Assembly: GCA_022601195.1 (NCBI GenBank)
Contig: JAHZIX010000002.1
Coordinates: forward strand, 124,001-188,000
DNA from: Deltaproteobacteria bacterium
GTDB taxonomy: Bacteria; Acidobacteriota; Thermoanaerobaculia; Multivoradales; JAHZIX01
DNA length: 64,000 nucleotides
Direction: 5' to 3'
A model generated the notes under the pieces. That model ran no database searches. It worked only from the letters and a program-made list of their open reading frames with translations, and was not told where the DNA came from. This document shows positions 30,259 through 38,954 of this stretch, piece after piece; position 1 is the stretch's first letter; every line of letters begins with the position of its first letter. The position numbers were made by a program, and so were the translations under genes.

Positions 30259-30447
30259 CACGGGAGGTATCCTACACCTGCTGGCTTCCCGGGCAGGGCC
30301 CGGATCGCCAAGAACGAAATGCCCTGGCCCGCAACGAGACCAAGAACCCTCGCCAATGAATCGCTGAACACCAGTGAGGGCTCGCTGCCCGACCACCCTG
30401 CGAAAGGACAGTGGATGGACAGCGAACGGAGACTGCTAGGTCTTACC

Positions 30448-33400
30448 TCATTGACACTCAGGGTTGTCGTAGAGGCGTTGGGTGTAAGTGACTCCACCAG
30501 TACCTGAGAGGCCTGATGAAAAGCCTGGCCCGCCGCCGAAGAACGCGGATGAACCCGTCTCCGAGATATTGGCTGAGGACCGAACATTGAGACCAGCGGG
30601 CATGCCGTAGGTCGCGGTACCACCTTCTCCCCACCCACTGGGTTTGCCGTCGGTGGTGGTAAACCCAGCGAAACTAACCAGCGAGCCCCCGCCCCCCGTA
30701 CCGTAGGTGTACCGAATGACCGCAGCGTTGGGTGGTCGCAAACTGATCGAGGCAGAAAGACCCTTGAAAACTCCAAGGCTTGCCGAAACGCCGACGGTCG
30801 GCTTCAAGACAGCGTCGCAGTCGAAGCTGATCACCGTGTTCGAGTCCTCCTCCACCTCCGGCTGTTCCTCTTCGATGTCTTCGGGATCCAAGGAATCGTC
30901 GTTGGGCAGCTCCCGGTCGCCGGAAGGAACGGGGACAATGTCAGGATCTGGGAACAGATCAAAGATCCAGGCGATGACGTCCCAGATACCGCCACTGGGA
31001 GGCCCAGCGTCGACGGTGTCTCTCCAGTACGGCGCGACCACCTCGATTACGTCCATATCTTGCCGCCCATCGGGGTCGATGCGGCTCAGTGGGTTTCCGA
31101 CCCCATAGGCATAGCGATTGAGACTTTGGGGCTGCCCCGGGGTACCGCGCAGCGGGTCCACCGAGAGAAAGCGGCCCAGGGACCATTGGTAGTGACGAGC
31201 ATGCATATAGTCTGCACCGGTCGAGATGTCTCGCTCGTGACCGGTGAAACGCATCGGGTCATCGGAGGCGGTTGAAAACGGTTCCTCGCCGTAGGGATTG
31301 AAGAAGTGGGTCGAGCTGACGCTCCCGTCGTGCTGGGTGATCAATCGCGGACTGCCGAGATGGTCCGGATGGCTATGGTGAACACTGATCGCGCTAGCTC
31401 CAGCCCACGCCAACCGGCGGTTGCCGGAATAGACATAGTCACGATCACGGCTCCAGCCGGAAGCATTGAGCTCAATCCGGCTCACCACTTGTTGGCTGAG
31501 ATCCCGTAGATGAAAAGTCGCTGTCGGGCCAAACGGGAAGTCGGGGATCGAGGCCACTCGTTCCCCGACTGCATCGTAGAGATAGAACAAGCTAGCTTGG
31601 CGGATAACTCGATTGGAGGTGTCGTAGGTGAACTGCTGGCCATTCGAGGAAGTGAGATTGCCAGCTGCGTCATAGGTGACCGCTCCCGTTAGCCGATTGG
31701 TGGCCGGATCGACACTATAGTCGACGGTACCGTTCATCTGGTGAGTGTCGCCGATGACCTGGGTTAGGTTGCCAAAGCTGTCATAGCTATACGCCTGACC
31801 CCAGGTCCCTCCAAAGTAGGAAGCATCCACCAAACGACTGACGGAGTCGTAAGCGAAGGTACCGCTGCCCATGGCTTTCACATTGCCCGCGCCGTCGTAG
31901 AGCAAAGCTCCGGAATCGAAGTTCTGAGATGCCGGGTTGACGCCGGTGGTATAGAGACGCCCCGTACGACTACTGAAGGCCGGGTCGAGGTCCTGATGAT
32001 CCACCACTCCATTGGCATGGTGAATCTCCTTCCACAAACCACTCGAATGGTAGTTGATGGCGGAGGCCCAGCCAGGGACCGCGATGGGCATTCCCTGGTC
32101 GTAAAGGGTACTCACCTGCCGCCCGGGCCCGGCTCCGGCTGTGCAGGCCGGCAGGTCACAGGATGGGTAGGTCTGTTGAGCGATGTTGCCCAATAGGTCG
32201 TAGCCGAAGGCCTGGTGGAAGGTGACATCGTCTTCACTCCACAGCACTTTCGTCTCTTTGCTGGAGGTCCGGCCTCCGACCCCTTGGTAGCCAAAGACCT
32301 GCTGAATCTTCACCTCTTCCTCACCGGCCGAATTCCAAGGTAGGTCGAGGTAATTGTGCCGAGTCGTGGTCCAAAGCTTGCCTAAGCCGAAGCCGAGACC
32401 GCCGTCGTAGGCGTACTCCGTGACCAGCCGACTCCCCTGGCCAAGGTCCCTTACCGCCGTCCTCCGACCGAAGGGGTCAAACTCGAATTTGAGGTCGTGG
32501 GGGCCATCGGTACGACGATGCACCACCCCCGCCGCATCGTAGTCCACATAACTGATCACACCGTTGCCGGAAGGTCCCTTTTCCGGATGAGTCTCGGAGA
32601 GTAGGAAACCTCGGTTGTCATAGACCAGACTGCGAGTTTGTGTCGGACCGTTGCCGGAAACGATCTCGGTGAGCCGATCACCAACATCGTAACTGTAGAG
32701 TGTTGTCACCGTGGCACCGGCAGGGCCGGCGGGTTCATCCACTTGACGCAGCCGACCATAGCGGTCGACCCTTCGAGTGGTGGTAGCGTAGCCCTCGCCG
32801 CCGACCAGGGCGATCTTGGCTTCCCGGATCGTTTGTCGATCTCCAGCGTAGGTCAAACGCACGTCATGCCCCGCACCGTCCGCGGGCCGGATCGTCCCCG
32901 GTCTTCCAAAAGCGTCGAAATCCAGGAAATCGGTAGAGGCAGCGAGGTCACCCCATTGGGAGACCGCCGTCACCCAACCGCGAGCGTTGTGCGTCGTCTC
33001 CCGCTCTGACCACCCTCCGCCCGGCAGCTTTCGCCGGACGAGTCGAGAACGGCCAAAGTCATCCAGGATCAATTCCTGTTCGGTCAACGGCGTTCCTCCG
33101 CCATTGGGCTCCGAGAGAGTGCGCAGGGAGGCCGAGACTCCCGTGCCGGAGTTGGTGTAGACGAAGCGGGTTCGGGCACCATCCTGGGGAGTGATCGTCA
33201 GGGGCCGACCGAAGGCCTCGTAGGTATAGGTGGTGGAAAACCCTGCACTGTCTCGCTGCGTCAGGACCAAACCGGTGGACGGGTCGATATCAACGTCGTA
33301 GGAAAAGAAAGGTGCAAACCCACCTCTCGGCGCTCGGCTGCGAGTGCTGACCCGCACCCCCGCCTGGTAAGCGTGGGTCCGCCAGTACACCGGCTGCGTC

Positions 33401-35364
33401 GGGACCGTGCCGCAGTCGTCCCCGGAGGTCCCCAGACTCTGGAGATCACCGCCATAGAGCTTGGCGTCGGTCACTAGGCCAAGGGGGCTTCGGGAGAAGG
33501 TTGCCAACAGGTCTTTGCTGCTTCGCTGAACCCCAGAGGCGATCGCCCGGGTGCAGGTGAGAAAGCCGGTGTCGGCCTCGAAGCCATATTCCACTCGGGA
33601 CGTAATCTCTCCAACCGCCTCGTTCTCGGTGGTCTCCGTATAGTCGTAGATGCCGAGAACCCAGGGATCGGCGGGCGCCGGTGGCGCGTAACCGGGAGCG
33701 AAGTAAGTCCCATCGACCCGATTGAAATGGGTGAAGACCTCACGCAGCTCTGCATCGGTCGAATCGTCTCGAAAAGTGCCCGTGGTGATCACCCGCCGAA
33801 AACTCCCGAGACCATCGAAATCACTCAAATCGACATCGGCATAGCGATCACCGTCGTCGTGATAGATGACCCGACTGGCCGAAACCGCTCGGTTCAGGAG
33901 AGTCCAGTCTTCGAGGGGAGCACTGGGACCTGGGGTCTGGTCGCGACGGTAGCGCAAGTAGGTGGAGCGCAGCTTTGCGCCAGCGCAAGAACCGTTGCCA
34001 TTGTTGGTTGGATAAACCTCGCTCGACAGGTAACGGCCATCGACTTGGTCGGTATAGACGAAGGGCAAACCTCGCTCCCAACCCTCCCCCGTCGAGGGTG
34101 AGCGCCAGTAAATGGCATCGAAATAGTGCTTGGTGCAATCGCCGGTGGGCTGAACCACTTCCGTGTGGAGCTCCGGATGCCCTCCGGTAGTGGCGGCGCT
34201 CACTTTGGTGGTCTTGTAGCGCCAGGCACCGTGAACGGTTCCATCTGCCGCGATCAGGGAACGAGTCGCCACGCCGGCTGAGGCATTGAACGGTGAATTG
34301 GACTCGCTGGGAGGAAAATCGAATTCCTGCCAGGTCCAGCTCAAGGCGCCACCGGTGGGTAACTCAACGCGATTCAGAACGCCAGGGAGATCCTGGATTC
34401 CCCCTTGGCAAACGTTCTCGTAGGCGGGCTCTCCCGCCCCATCCTGCATCCGGTATGCGGTGCCGTCCGGCAAATCCAGTCGAGTCAGGTGGGGGACTCG
34501 AATCCGGTTGGGGGTCGAGGTCGAAGTGTCTTTGCAGCTGACGTCCAAATTGATATTCGAGTAGGTAAAATCATAGAACACCCGCTGGCCGGCCACGCCT
34601 TCTAGGTCGACCTGGGTCACCACTCGGTCGATCCAGGCGTATTCATCGGTCAGATGCACATAGTGCGTACGACCATAGCGATCCGTCACGGTGCGTAAGG
34701 TGTCGTTGGCGTTGTAGGCAATGCTGAGGTCGGGGTCTTCGGCAGAGGCGAAAGAAGACCACACCTTCGTGAGGGGATAGGTGGTCCCGTTGCCGCCATT
34801 GCCCGAGTCGAATCGCCGGGTCGTGCCGTCGGGGAACTCGATATCGACGTAGAAGTTGTTCCATTTGCGGAGCCGCAAATAGCTGCCATCCCGACTGTAT
34901 TGGACCTTGTTGTCACCGTCATTCTCGCCCTTGTGAAGGGTTTGATAAAAGGTGTGACGGCCACCGTCTTCACCAACATAGAGCCATCGCCCCGTGTCGT
35001 TGTAGGCATGTTGGGGACCGTAGACCTCGCCCCAGCCAAGATGCCATCCGAAACCCGCCGTGGCCTTGGGATCCGGGGTCGCCCGGACCTTCGTCGTGCC
35101 GCTCTCCTCGACCATCGCGTAGCGCCAGACATTGCTGCCATAGACCATGCTAAAAGGCCCGATGGGCACCACGGCGGACAGACGACCACTGAATAGATCG
35201 ACTTGATCGATTTCTAAAGTCGATTGGTAGGAACGCTCCGCGTCAAAACCCAGAGGCAAATTGGGATGCATCGCATCGAGGGGAGCCGTCGTGACAAGGC
35301 CGGCCACCAGGAGAATCGCCGCAGTCAGAATCGCGGTACATCGAGCCGCTTGAAAAACGTTCAC
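30448..35364 (-). CDS. RHS/YD-repeat protein with Gly-rich variable C-terminus
   Basis: I choose the GTG at 35364, which overlaps the upstream stop as GTGA, giving 1638 residues with a signal peptide (CTAILTAAILLVAGLV). Many YD repeats (YDxxGRxxxxxxPxG types) build an RHS shell, ending in the RHS core: DHLGSPRLITQHDGSV, FNPYGEEPF, DYMHARHYQWSLGRFLSVDP, NRYAYGVGNPLSRIDPDGR. After PDGR about 200 residues follow: a Pro/acidic linker, then a Gly/Ser-rich beta segment ending QRLYDNPECQ. I recognise no toxin domain there, and no immunity-like gene follows within 190 bp. Secreted RHS proteins of this type may be cell-surface or contact proteins. The preceding small secreted protein is likely its partner. 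Confidence 0.85.
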   Translation of the reverse strand: MNVFQAARCTAILTAAILLVAGLVTTAPLDAMHPNLPLGFDAERSYQSTLEIDQVDLFSGRLSAVVPIGPFSMVYGSNVWRYAMVEESGTTKVRATPDPKATAGFGWHLGWGEVYGPQHAYNDTGRWLYVGEDGGRHTFYQTLHKGENDGDNKVQYSRDGSYLRLRKWNNFYVDIEFPDGTTRRFDSGNGGNGTTYPLTKVWSSFASAEDPDLSIAYNANDTLRTVTDRYGRTHYVHLTDEYAWIDRVVTQVDLEGVAGQRVFYDFTYSNINLDVSCKDTSTSTPNRIRVPHLTRLDLPDGTAYRMQDGAGEPAYENVCQGGIQDLPGVLNRVELPTGGALSWTWQEFDFPPSESNSPFNASAGVATRSLIAADGTVHGAWRYKTTKVSAATTGGHPELHTEVVQPTGDCTKHYFDAIYWRSPSTGEGWERGLPFVYTDQVDGRYLSSEVYPTNNGNGSCAGAKLRSTYLRYRRDQTPGPSAPLEDWTLLNRAVSASRVIYHDDGDRYADVDLSDFDGLGSFRRVITTGTFRDDSTDAELREVFTHFNRVDGTYFAPGYAPPAPADPWVLGIYDYTETTENEAVGEITSRVEYGFEADTGFLTCTRAIASGVQRSSKDLLATFSRSPLGLVTDAKLYGGDLQSLGTSGDDCGTVPTQPVYWRTHAYQAGVRVSTRSRAPRGGFAPFFSYDVDIDPSTGLVLTQRDSAGFSTTYTYEAFGRPLTITPQDGARTRFVYTNSGTGVSASLRTLSEPNGGGTPLTEQELILDDFGRSRLVRRKLPGGGWSERETTHNARGWVTAVSQWGDLAASTDFLDFDAFGRPGTIRPADGAGHDVRLTYAGDRQTIREAKIALVGGEGYATTTRRVDRYGRLRQVDEPAGPAGATVTTLYSYDVGDRLTEIVSGNGPTQTRSLVYDNRGFLLSETHPEKGPSGNGVISYVDYDAAGVVHRRTDGPHDLKFEFDPFGRRTAVRDLGQGSRLVTEYAYDGGLGFGLGKLWTTTRHNYLDLPWNSAGEEEVKIQQVFGYQGVGGRTSSKETKVLWSEDDVTFHQAFGYDLLGNIAQQTYPSCDLPACTAGAGPGRQVSTLYDQGMPIAVPGWASAINYHSSGLWKEIHHANGVVDHQDLDPAFSSRTGRLYTTGVNPASQNFDSGALLYDGAGNVKAMGSGTFAYDSVSRLVDASYFGGTWGQAYSYDSFGNLTQVIGDTHQMNGTVDYSVDPATNRLTGAVTYDAAGNLTSSNGQQFTYDTSNRVIRQASLFYLYDAVGERVASIPDFPFGPTATFHLRDLSQQVVSRIELNASGWSRDRDYVYSGNRRLAWAGASAISVHHSHPDHLGSPRLITQHDGSVSSTHFFNPYGEEPFSTASDDPMRFTGHERDISTGADYMHARHYQWSLGRFLSVDPLRGTPGQPQSLNRYAYGVGNPLSRIDPDGRQDMDVIEVVAPYWRDTVDAGPPSGGIWDVIAWIFDLFPDPDIVPVPSGDRELPNDDSLDPEDIEEEQPEVEEDSNTVISFDCDAVLKPTVGVSASLGVFKGLSASISLRPPNAAVIRYTYGTGGGGSLVSFAGFTTTDGKPSGWGEGGTATYGMPAGLNVRSSANISETGSSAFFGGGPGFSSGLSGTGGVTYTQRLYDNPECQ

Positions 35365-36002
35365 GGTGTCACCACCAAGGACCAGAACTCGAGACGAGTG
35401 GGGTCGATGCCGACGAGAACATCGCCCGGTGCCGCACCTTTGTAGGCGACCGTAGAGCCCAGGGGCCACACCTGGGTCAGGACATCCCGCAGCGGTACCG
35501 TAATCTGGCCGTCATCGACGCCATCGTCGTCGCTGGCTGTGCCGTCGAAGTTGCGGGAGTGCCAGGCCCCCACTCCAGGACGCACCACCAGAAGCTCTAG
35601 GCTCTGCCGCGCGTCCACCAGCTGGATGCGGTTGCCACTAAGGGTAGCCGGATCGACCGTTACCAGCGCCGCCGGAATGGGCGTATTGACGGTGTAGTCC
35701 CCGGAAGTGGCGTCGACCACGGCCCACACGGCCTTGTTGGTCGTGATGCCACCCGGCGAATAGTTCAGAATGCCGTCGCCGTTGTCGTCGACCACCGGAG
35801 CCAACCCCGGAAGCGTCACCTCGGTCCAGTCCGCCGCCTCTTTGGAAACGCCCAGAAACACACCACAGCCACCAGGGGTTACCTGTGAGGCGATCACCAA
35901 ACCATTCTTGAAGACGAGTTGGGGCTGTGACGCCGCCATTGGCGTCACAGCCCCCATAAAGGCCAGGAACAGAAAAAACTCCACTTTGAAACGTTGCATC
36001 AT
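35361..36002 (-). CDS. Small secreted protein coupled to the RHS gene
   Basis: The 213-residue protein has a signal peptide (FFLFLAFMGAVTPMAAS) and AAGGGAG upstream of the ATG pair at 36002/35999. I do not recognise a family. Visible features are a DDNGDGILNY loop (calcium-binding-like), ASDDDGVDDGQ (second acidic loop), and a conserved-looking WPLGSTVAYKGAAPGDVLVG. Its TGA overlaps the GTG of the RHS gene by 4 nt, so the proteins are made together. It could be a chaperone, adaptor or shell cap for the RHS protein; this is inference from coupling only. Confidence 0.7.
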   Translation of the reverse strand: MMQRFKVEFFLFLAFMGAVTPMAASQPQLVFKNGLVIASQVTPGGCGVFLGVSKEAADWTEVTLPGLAPVVDDNGDGILNYSPGGITTNKAVWAVVDATSGDYTVNTPIPAALVTVDPATLSGNRIQLVDARQSLELLVVRPGVGAWHSRNFDGTASDDDGVDDGQITVPLRDVLTQVWPLGSTVAYKGAAPGDVLVGIDPTRLEFWSLVVTP

Positions 36003-36136
36003 CGTCGACTCCCTTAGGCAGATCGGTTGGCCGTGCCGTGCACGGCGAGGGCAGGGGCCCTCTAAACCAACCGGCGCAAGGGAGGGACGAAAGATCTCAG
36101 GAAAAGTGGATCATTTCTCCCAATCGAAAGCTGCTC

Positions 36137-38581
36137 TCAGGGAGCCGTCAACGACCAGGCCGAGGTGTCGCCCGACTCGAAGCCATCCACGAAAATCACC
36201 GGACTTAGGGTCGATTCTCCAAGAATCGTTATGGGGGACAGGTTGGTCGCTTCTAGGGAGAAACTTGAAAGGCTGTCAACGGTTCCCGAAGCATCGGCTG
36301 CCAACAGGCGAAGTTGATCCCCGACCAGCTCCGTGGAGTCCGAGGCCACGAAGGTGAAGGGGCCGGGGAAGTTCCAAAAGAAACAAGGAGGGTCGAGCCA
36401 AATATCCGGGAGCTTGCCACAACCAACAACATCGGCACGGCCAGAGATCTGCCCTACCGAGCCACTGGGAACGGTCGTAGAACCGGCCAAAGCACCGCTG
36501 TTCCACACTTCGACCCGTACCATGCTGGCGCCGAGAGACGAGTAGTCCGTGCGAACTTCCAGGGCGTCGCCGACTCGAGTTAGGGAGGTCTCACCAAGGG
36601 CGGAATCTGCTGCCCCAGCGAAGGTACCCGCCGCTCTCAAGGTCAGCTGGTCCAGGTCGTCTTGGAGACGAATCGGCTCGAGCTCCAATAGAGCGTAGTC
36701 AGCTTCGTCTAGCGAGACTCTTACACCATCCTCGCCACTGGAACCGAGGTTCGAGATACTGAGACGGTCCCCTTGGCCTTCCAGGGCCGCTTCGCCGAGA
36801 GCGCGATGAGGGCGGCCAAACACCTGGACAGCCTCCTCGAAAATGGTGAAGGACGGGATCTCCGAAGCTTGCATTAGGGTCGCCGACAGGGAGCCCACGA
36901 CTCCCGCCTGGTCGACGGAAGCGATGATGATCTGGTCCGCCATGACCTCGGAGCTTCCGGTGATGGTGACCAGTCCGGGCCCCGCCAAGGTAACGATTGC
37001 CAAACACTCCGGAATCACCGGCACGAAGGGATCGATCACGCATCCTTCCGGAATGAACCGAACCAACTCGCCTTGGAAGGATGCATCGAAGACAACGCTG
37101 TCCACCAACGCGCCAGCGAGGCGAGCCTCTACCCGCAAGCTCCCCGGTTGAACCGCAGCGGCCTCGAGAGACAATCCCCAGAGATCCCCAATATCCTCGA
37201 CATACAGGGACCAGATGGACTGGTCCGCCATCCCATTGAGCTCTCCCATCGTGGTGATCCTCATGAAGGACCAATCCGGGAGCTGGGGAGCCGCAGCGAT
37301 GGGCTCGAAGGTGATGCTATGGGACTCGACAGCCCCGAGACCGATGGCAACCCCGTCTTCCCCTTTCGAACCGAGATTGGAAACCAACAAATCCCCTCGG
37401 GCATCGAAGCCCAGAATCGCTTCCCCCAGCGCTTCGTGAGGCAAGCCCGAGTCCAGGACGGCAGTGGTCTCGATGGTCAACGAAAGATCGTCATCGTTGT
37501 CCAACCAGCCGGTGCCCGGGTTGGTCATAGCCAGGGCGGCTCCAGGAAGGCCATGAACCAGATCTTGACTGCCGCACTCCCAGGAAAAATGATCCCCGCT
37601 GGCTAGACCGTCAAAGATTTCCAACCAATAACTTCCCTCTGCGGGCAACATGCAGGTACCGGATAGATCGACGGTGAATCGGTAGGTTTCGAAGCCATCG
37701 ACGATATCTCCGGTCAGAACCCGAGAAGTTGGCACCACGGCCGACTCGTGGCAACCCGCGATCGCAGTCGGTCCAGGTAGTCCACCAACGTCCGGGTAGA
37801 CGTTGATCTCGAAGGAGTCAACCACACCGGGTAGATTGTCGAAGAGATAGGCGCCCGTAAAGCGCAACCGCCCGAGCTTTTGATCCAAGCCGGGAGCGAT
37901 CACGAAGTTCTCCGCGAGGCTCTGGGAGAGCCCCACATCGGAAGTGTGCACTCCGGCTCCCGTTGGCGGCTGGTCGAGGACTCCTGCTCCCAACGCCTCA
38001 ATGGCGACCAACCGAGCCCGAGCGATACCGATGTGATCGATCGGTACTCCATTCTCGTCGGCCCCTCCCGTGCCGACCAGCCCTGGCGCAGAGGGATTTT
38101 CCAAGGCGCTCGCGAGAAAGGCCGCAGCATCCTCACAGGGAACCTTCTGTAGCGGCGCCACTTGGAATCTCAAATCGACGGACAGCCCTGGGGGAATGGT
38201 GGTCAATAAGGTCGCAAAACCTTGCCAATCGGCAGATCCGCCAAAATCTGTATCCGGATCGACCATGAAGTCTAAACCGGGTACCGGCAGGCCGGTAGCA
38301 CTGTCGATCACCTCAGCCGTGAGAACGTTGCCCACCGTCCCAGGTAAATTCAGAGCGCAGGCGCAAAACTCATCGGAAGCCGCGAAGGTTGAATAGTCGT
38401 GAATGATCACCGTCAACTCGCCGTTCTCGCAAACGTCACCGGTCACCCACACATCCGGAGGGTGGGACGGAAGCTCGACACACGCGAGGCTCGCACTCGG
38501 CGAGCCCACCACAAGAAGGAAGGCTAAAGTGACTAGAAGATTGGGGCCGCGGGGAAGACGCAATTTCAGCGTGGTGATCAT
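36137..38581 (-). CDS. Secreted protein with LGEA/SNLGSxGEDGV repeats and DGFESGD tail
   Basis: The 814-residue protein starts at an ATG with GGAGGG 7 nt upstream and has a signal peptide (LLVTLAFLLVVGSPSASLAC). Two clear copies of an unnamed module occur (nt about 37440-37300 and 36820-36680), each with LGEAxL, a GD, SNLGSxGEDGV and a LEPI/FEPI end; a third, decayed copy is near 36605. The N-terminal half contains pairs of Cys and a choice-of-anchor-like beta region with FxINVYPDVGGLPGP and YWLEIFDG. The C-terminus is FVDGFESGDTSAWSLTAP. Function unknown; extracellular. A leader motif shared with two other genes lies at 38755-38810. Confidence 0.75.
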   Translation of the reverse strand: MITTLKLRLPRGPNLLVTLAFLLVVGSPSASLACVELPSHPPDVWVTGDVCENGELTVIIHDYSTFAASDEFCACALNLPGTVGNVLTAEVIDSATGLPVPGLDFMVDPDTDFGGSADWQGFATLLTTIPPGLSVDLRFQVAPLQKVPCEDAAAFLASALENPSAPGLVGTGGADENGVPIDHIGIARARLVAIEALGAGVLDQPPTGAGVHTSDVGLSQSLAENFVIAPGLDQKLGRLRFTGAYLFDNLPGVVDSFEINVYPDVGGLPGPTAIAGCHESAVVPTSRVLTGDIVDGFETYRFTVDLSGTCMLPAEGSYWLEIFDGLASGDHFSWECGSQDLVHGLPGAALAMTNPGTGWLDNDDDLSLTIETTAVLDSGLPHEALGEAILGFDARGDLLVSNLGSKGEDGVAIGLGAVESHSITFEPIAAAPQLPDWSFMRITTMGELNGMADQSIWSLYVEDIGDLWGLSLEAAAVQPGSLRVEARLAGALVDSVVFDASFQGELVRFIPEGCVIDPFVPVIPECLAIVTLAGPGLVTITGSSEVMADQIIIASVDQAGVVGSLSATLMQASEIPSFTIFEEAVQVFGRPHRALGEAALEGQGDRLSISNLGSSGEDGVRVSLDEADYALLELEPIRLQDDLDQLTLRAAGTFAGAADSALGETSLTRVGDALEVRTDYSSLGASMVRVEVWNSGALAGSTTVPSGSVGQISGRADVVGCGKLPDIWLDPPCFFWNFPGPFTFVASDSTELVGDQLRLLAADASGTVDSLSSFSLEATNLSPITILGESTLSPVIFVDGFESGDTSAWSLTAP

Positions 38582-38954
38582 CGATTTCCCTCCGTTGAGC
38601 GGGTTGAGTTGGGGTCATCGCTCCCACTACAAAGTAAAACCTTGCAATGGGAATCAGAAATGAACGCTCATCTCCTCTCATGACCGGATTCCGGAATCCA
38701 CCCGCCAAGGACAAAAGCAGCTGATGCTCGATATCGCCCGCGGGTCCGCAAAAAGGTTGCTCATCCCCATGGGCGCAAACGGAGAGTCAATTCCTTCATA
38801 GGAAAAAGATTTTTTCTTTCTCGGTTAGTGCTCCCTTCCTAAAGGTGGTCAATGAAAGCCGCCTTTTGAAACCGTCAATAGCAACAGCGGGCGCGAGTCA
38901 AAAGCCTTGGAGAGGCAAGGAGTGCCCGGTCCAGGAAGCCGAGCACTCGATCCT
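38582..38954. other. Intergenic region with conserved leader
   Basis: The gap between two minus-strand secreted-protein genes holds the leader motif described separately, a T-rich run at 38809-38820, and no credible gene. Nothing else was recognised. Confidence 0.5.
38755..38810 (-). promoter_or_regulatory. Shared leader motif, copy A
   Basis: This 56-nt block aligns without gaps to 42455-42510 (about 40 of 56 positions identical) and its inner part to 48022-48050. On the minus strand it holds TTGCGCCC and GAGCAACC, which can pair as a short bulged hairpin. It lies 175-230 nt upstream of the start at 38581. Its role (RNA element or protein-binding site) is unknown. Confidence 0.6.

Noticed and set aside
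30448..31060. RHS C-terminus as a known nuclease or deaminase toxin
   Set aside because: The sequence is Gly/Ser-rich with alternating beta pattern and shows no HNH, RNase, deaminase or ADP-ribosyltransferase motif, and no immunity-like gene follows.
38755..38810. Shared leader considered as a cyclic-di-GMP (GEMM) riboswitch because of GGGCGCAAA
   Set aside because: The order of GCAAACC, CGCAAAGCC and GGTAGC-type elements required for GEMM is missing on both strands; only a short hairpin is supported.
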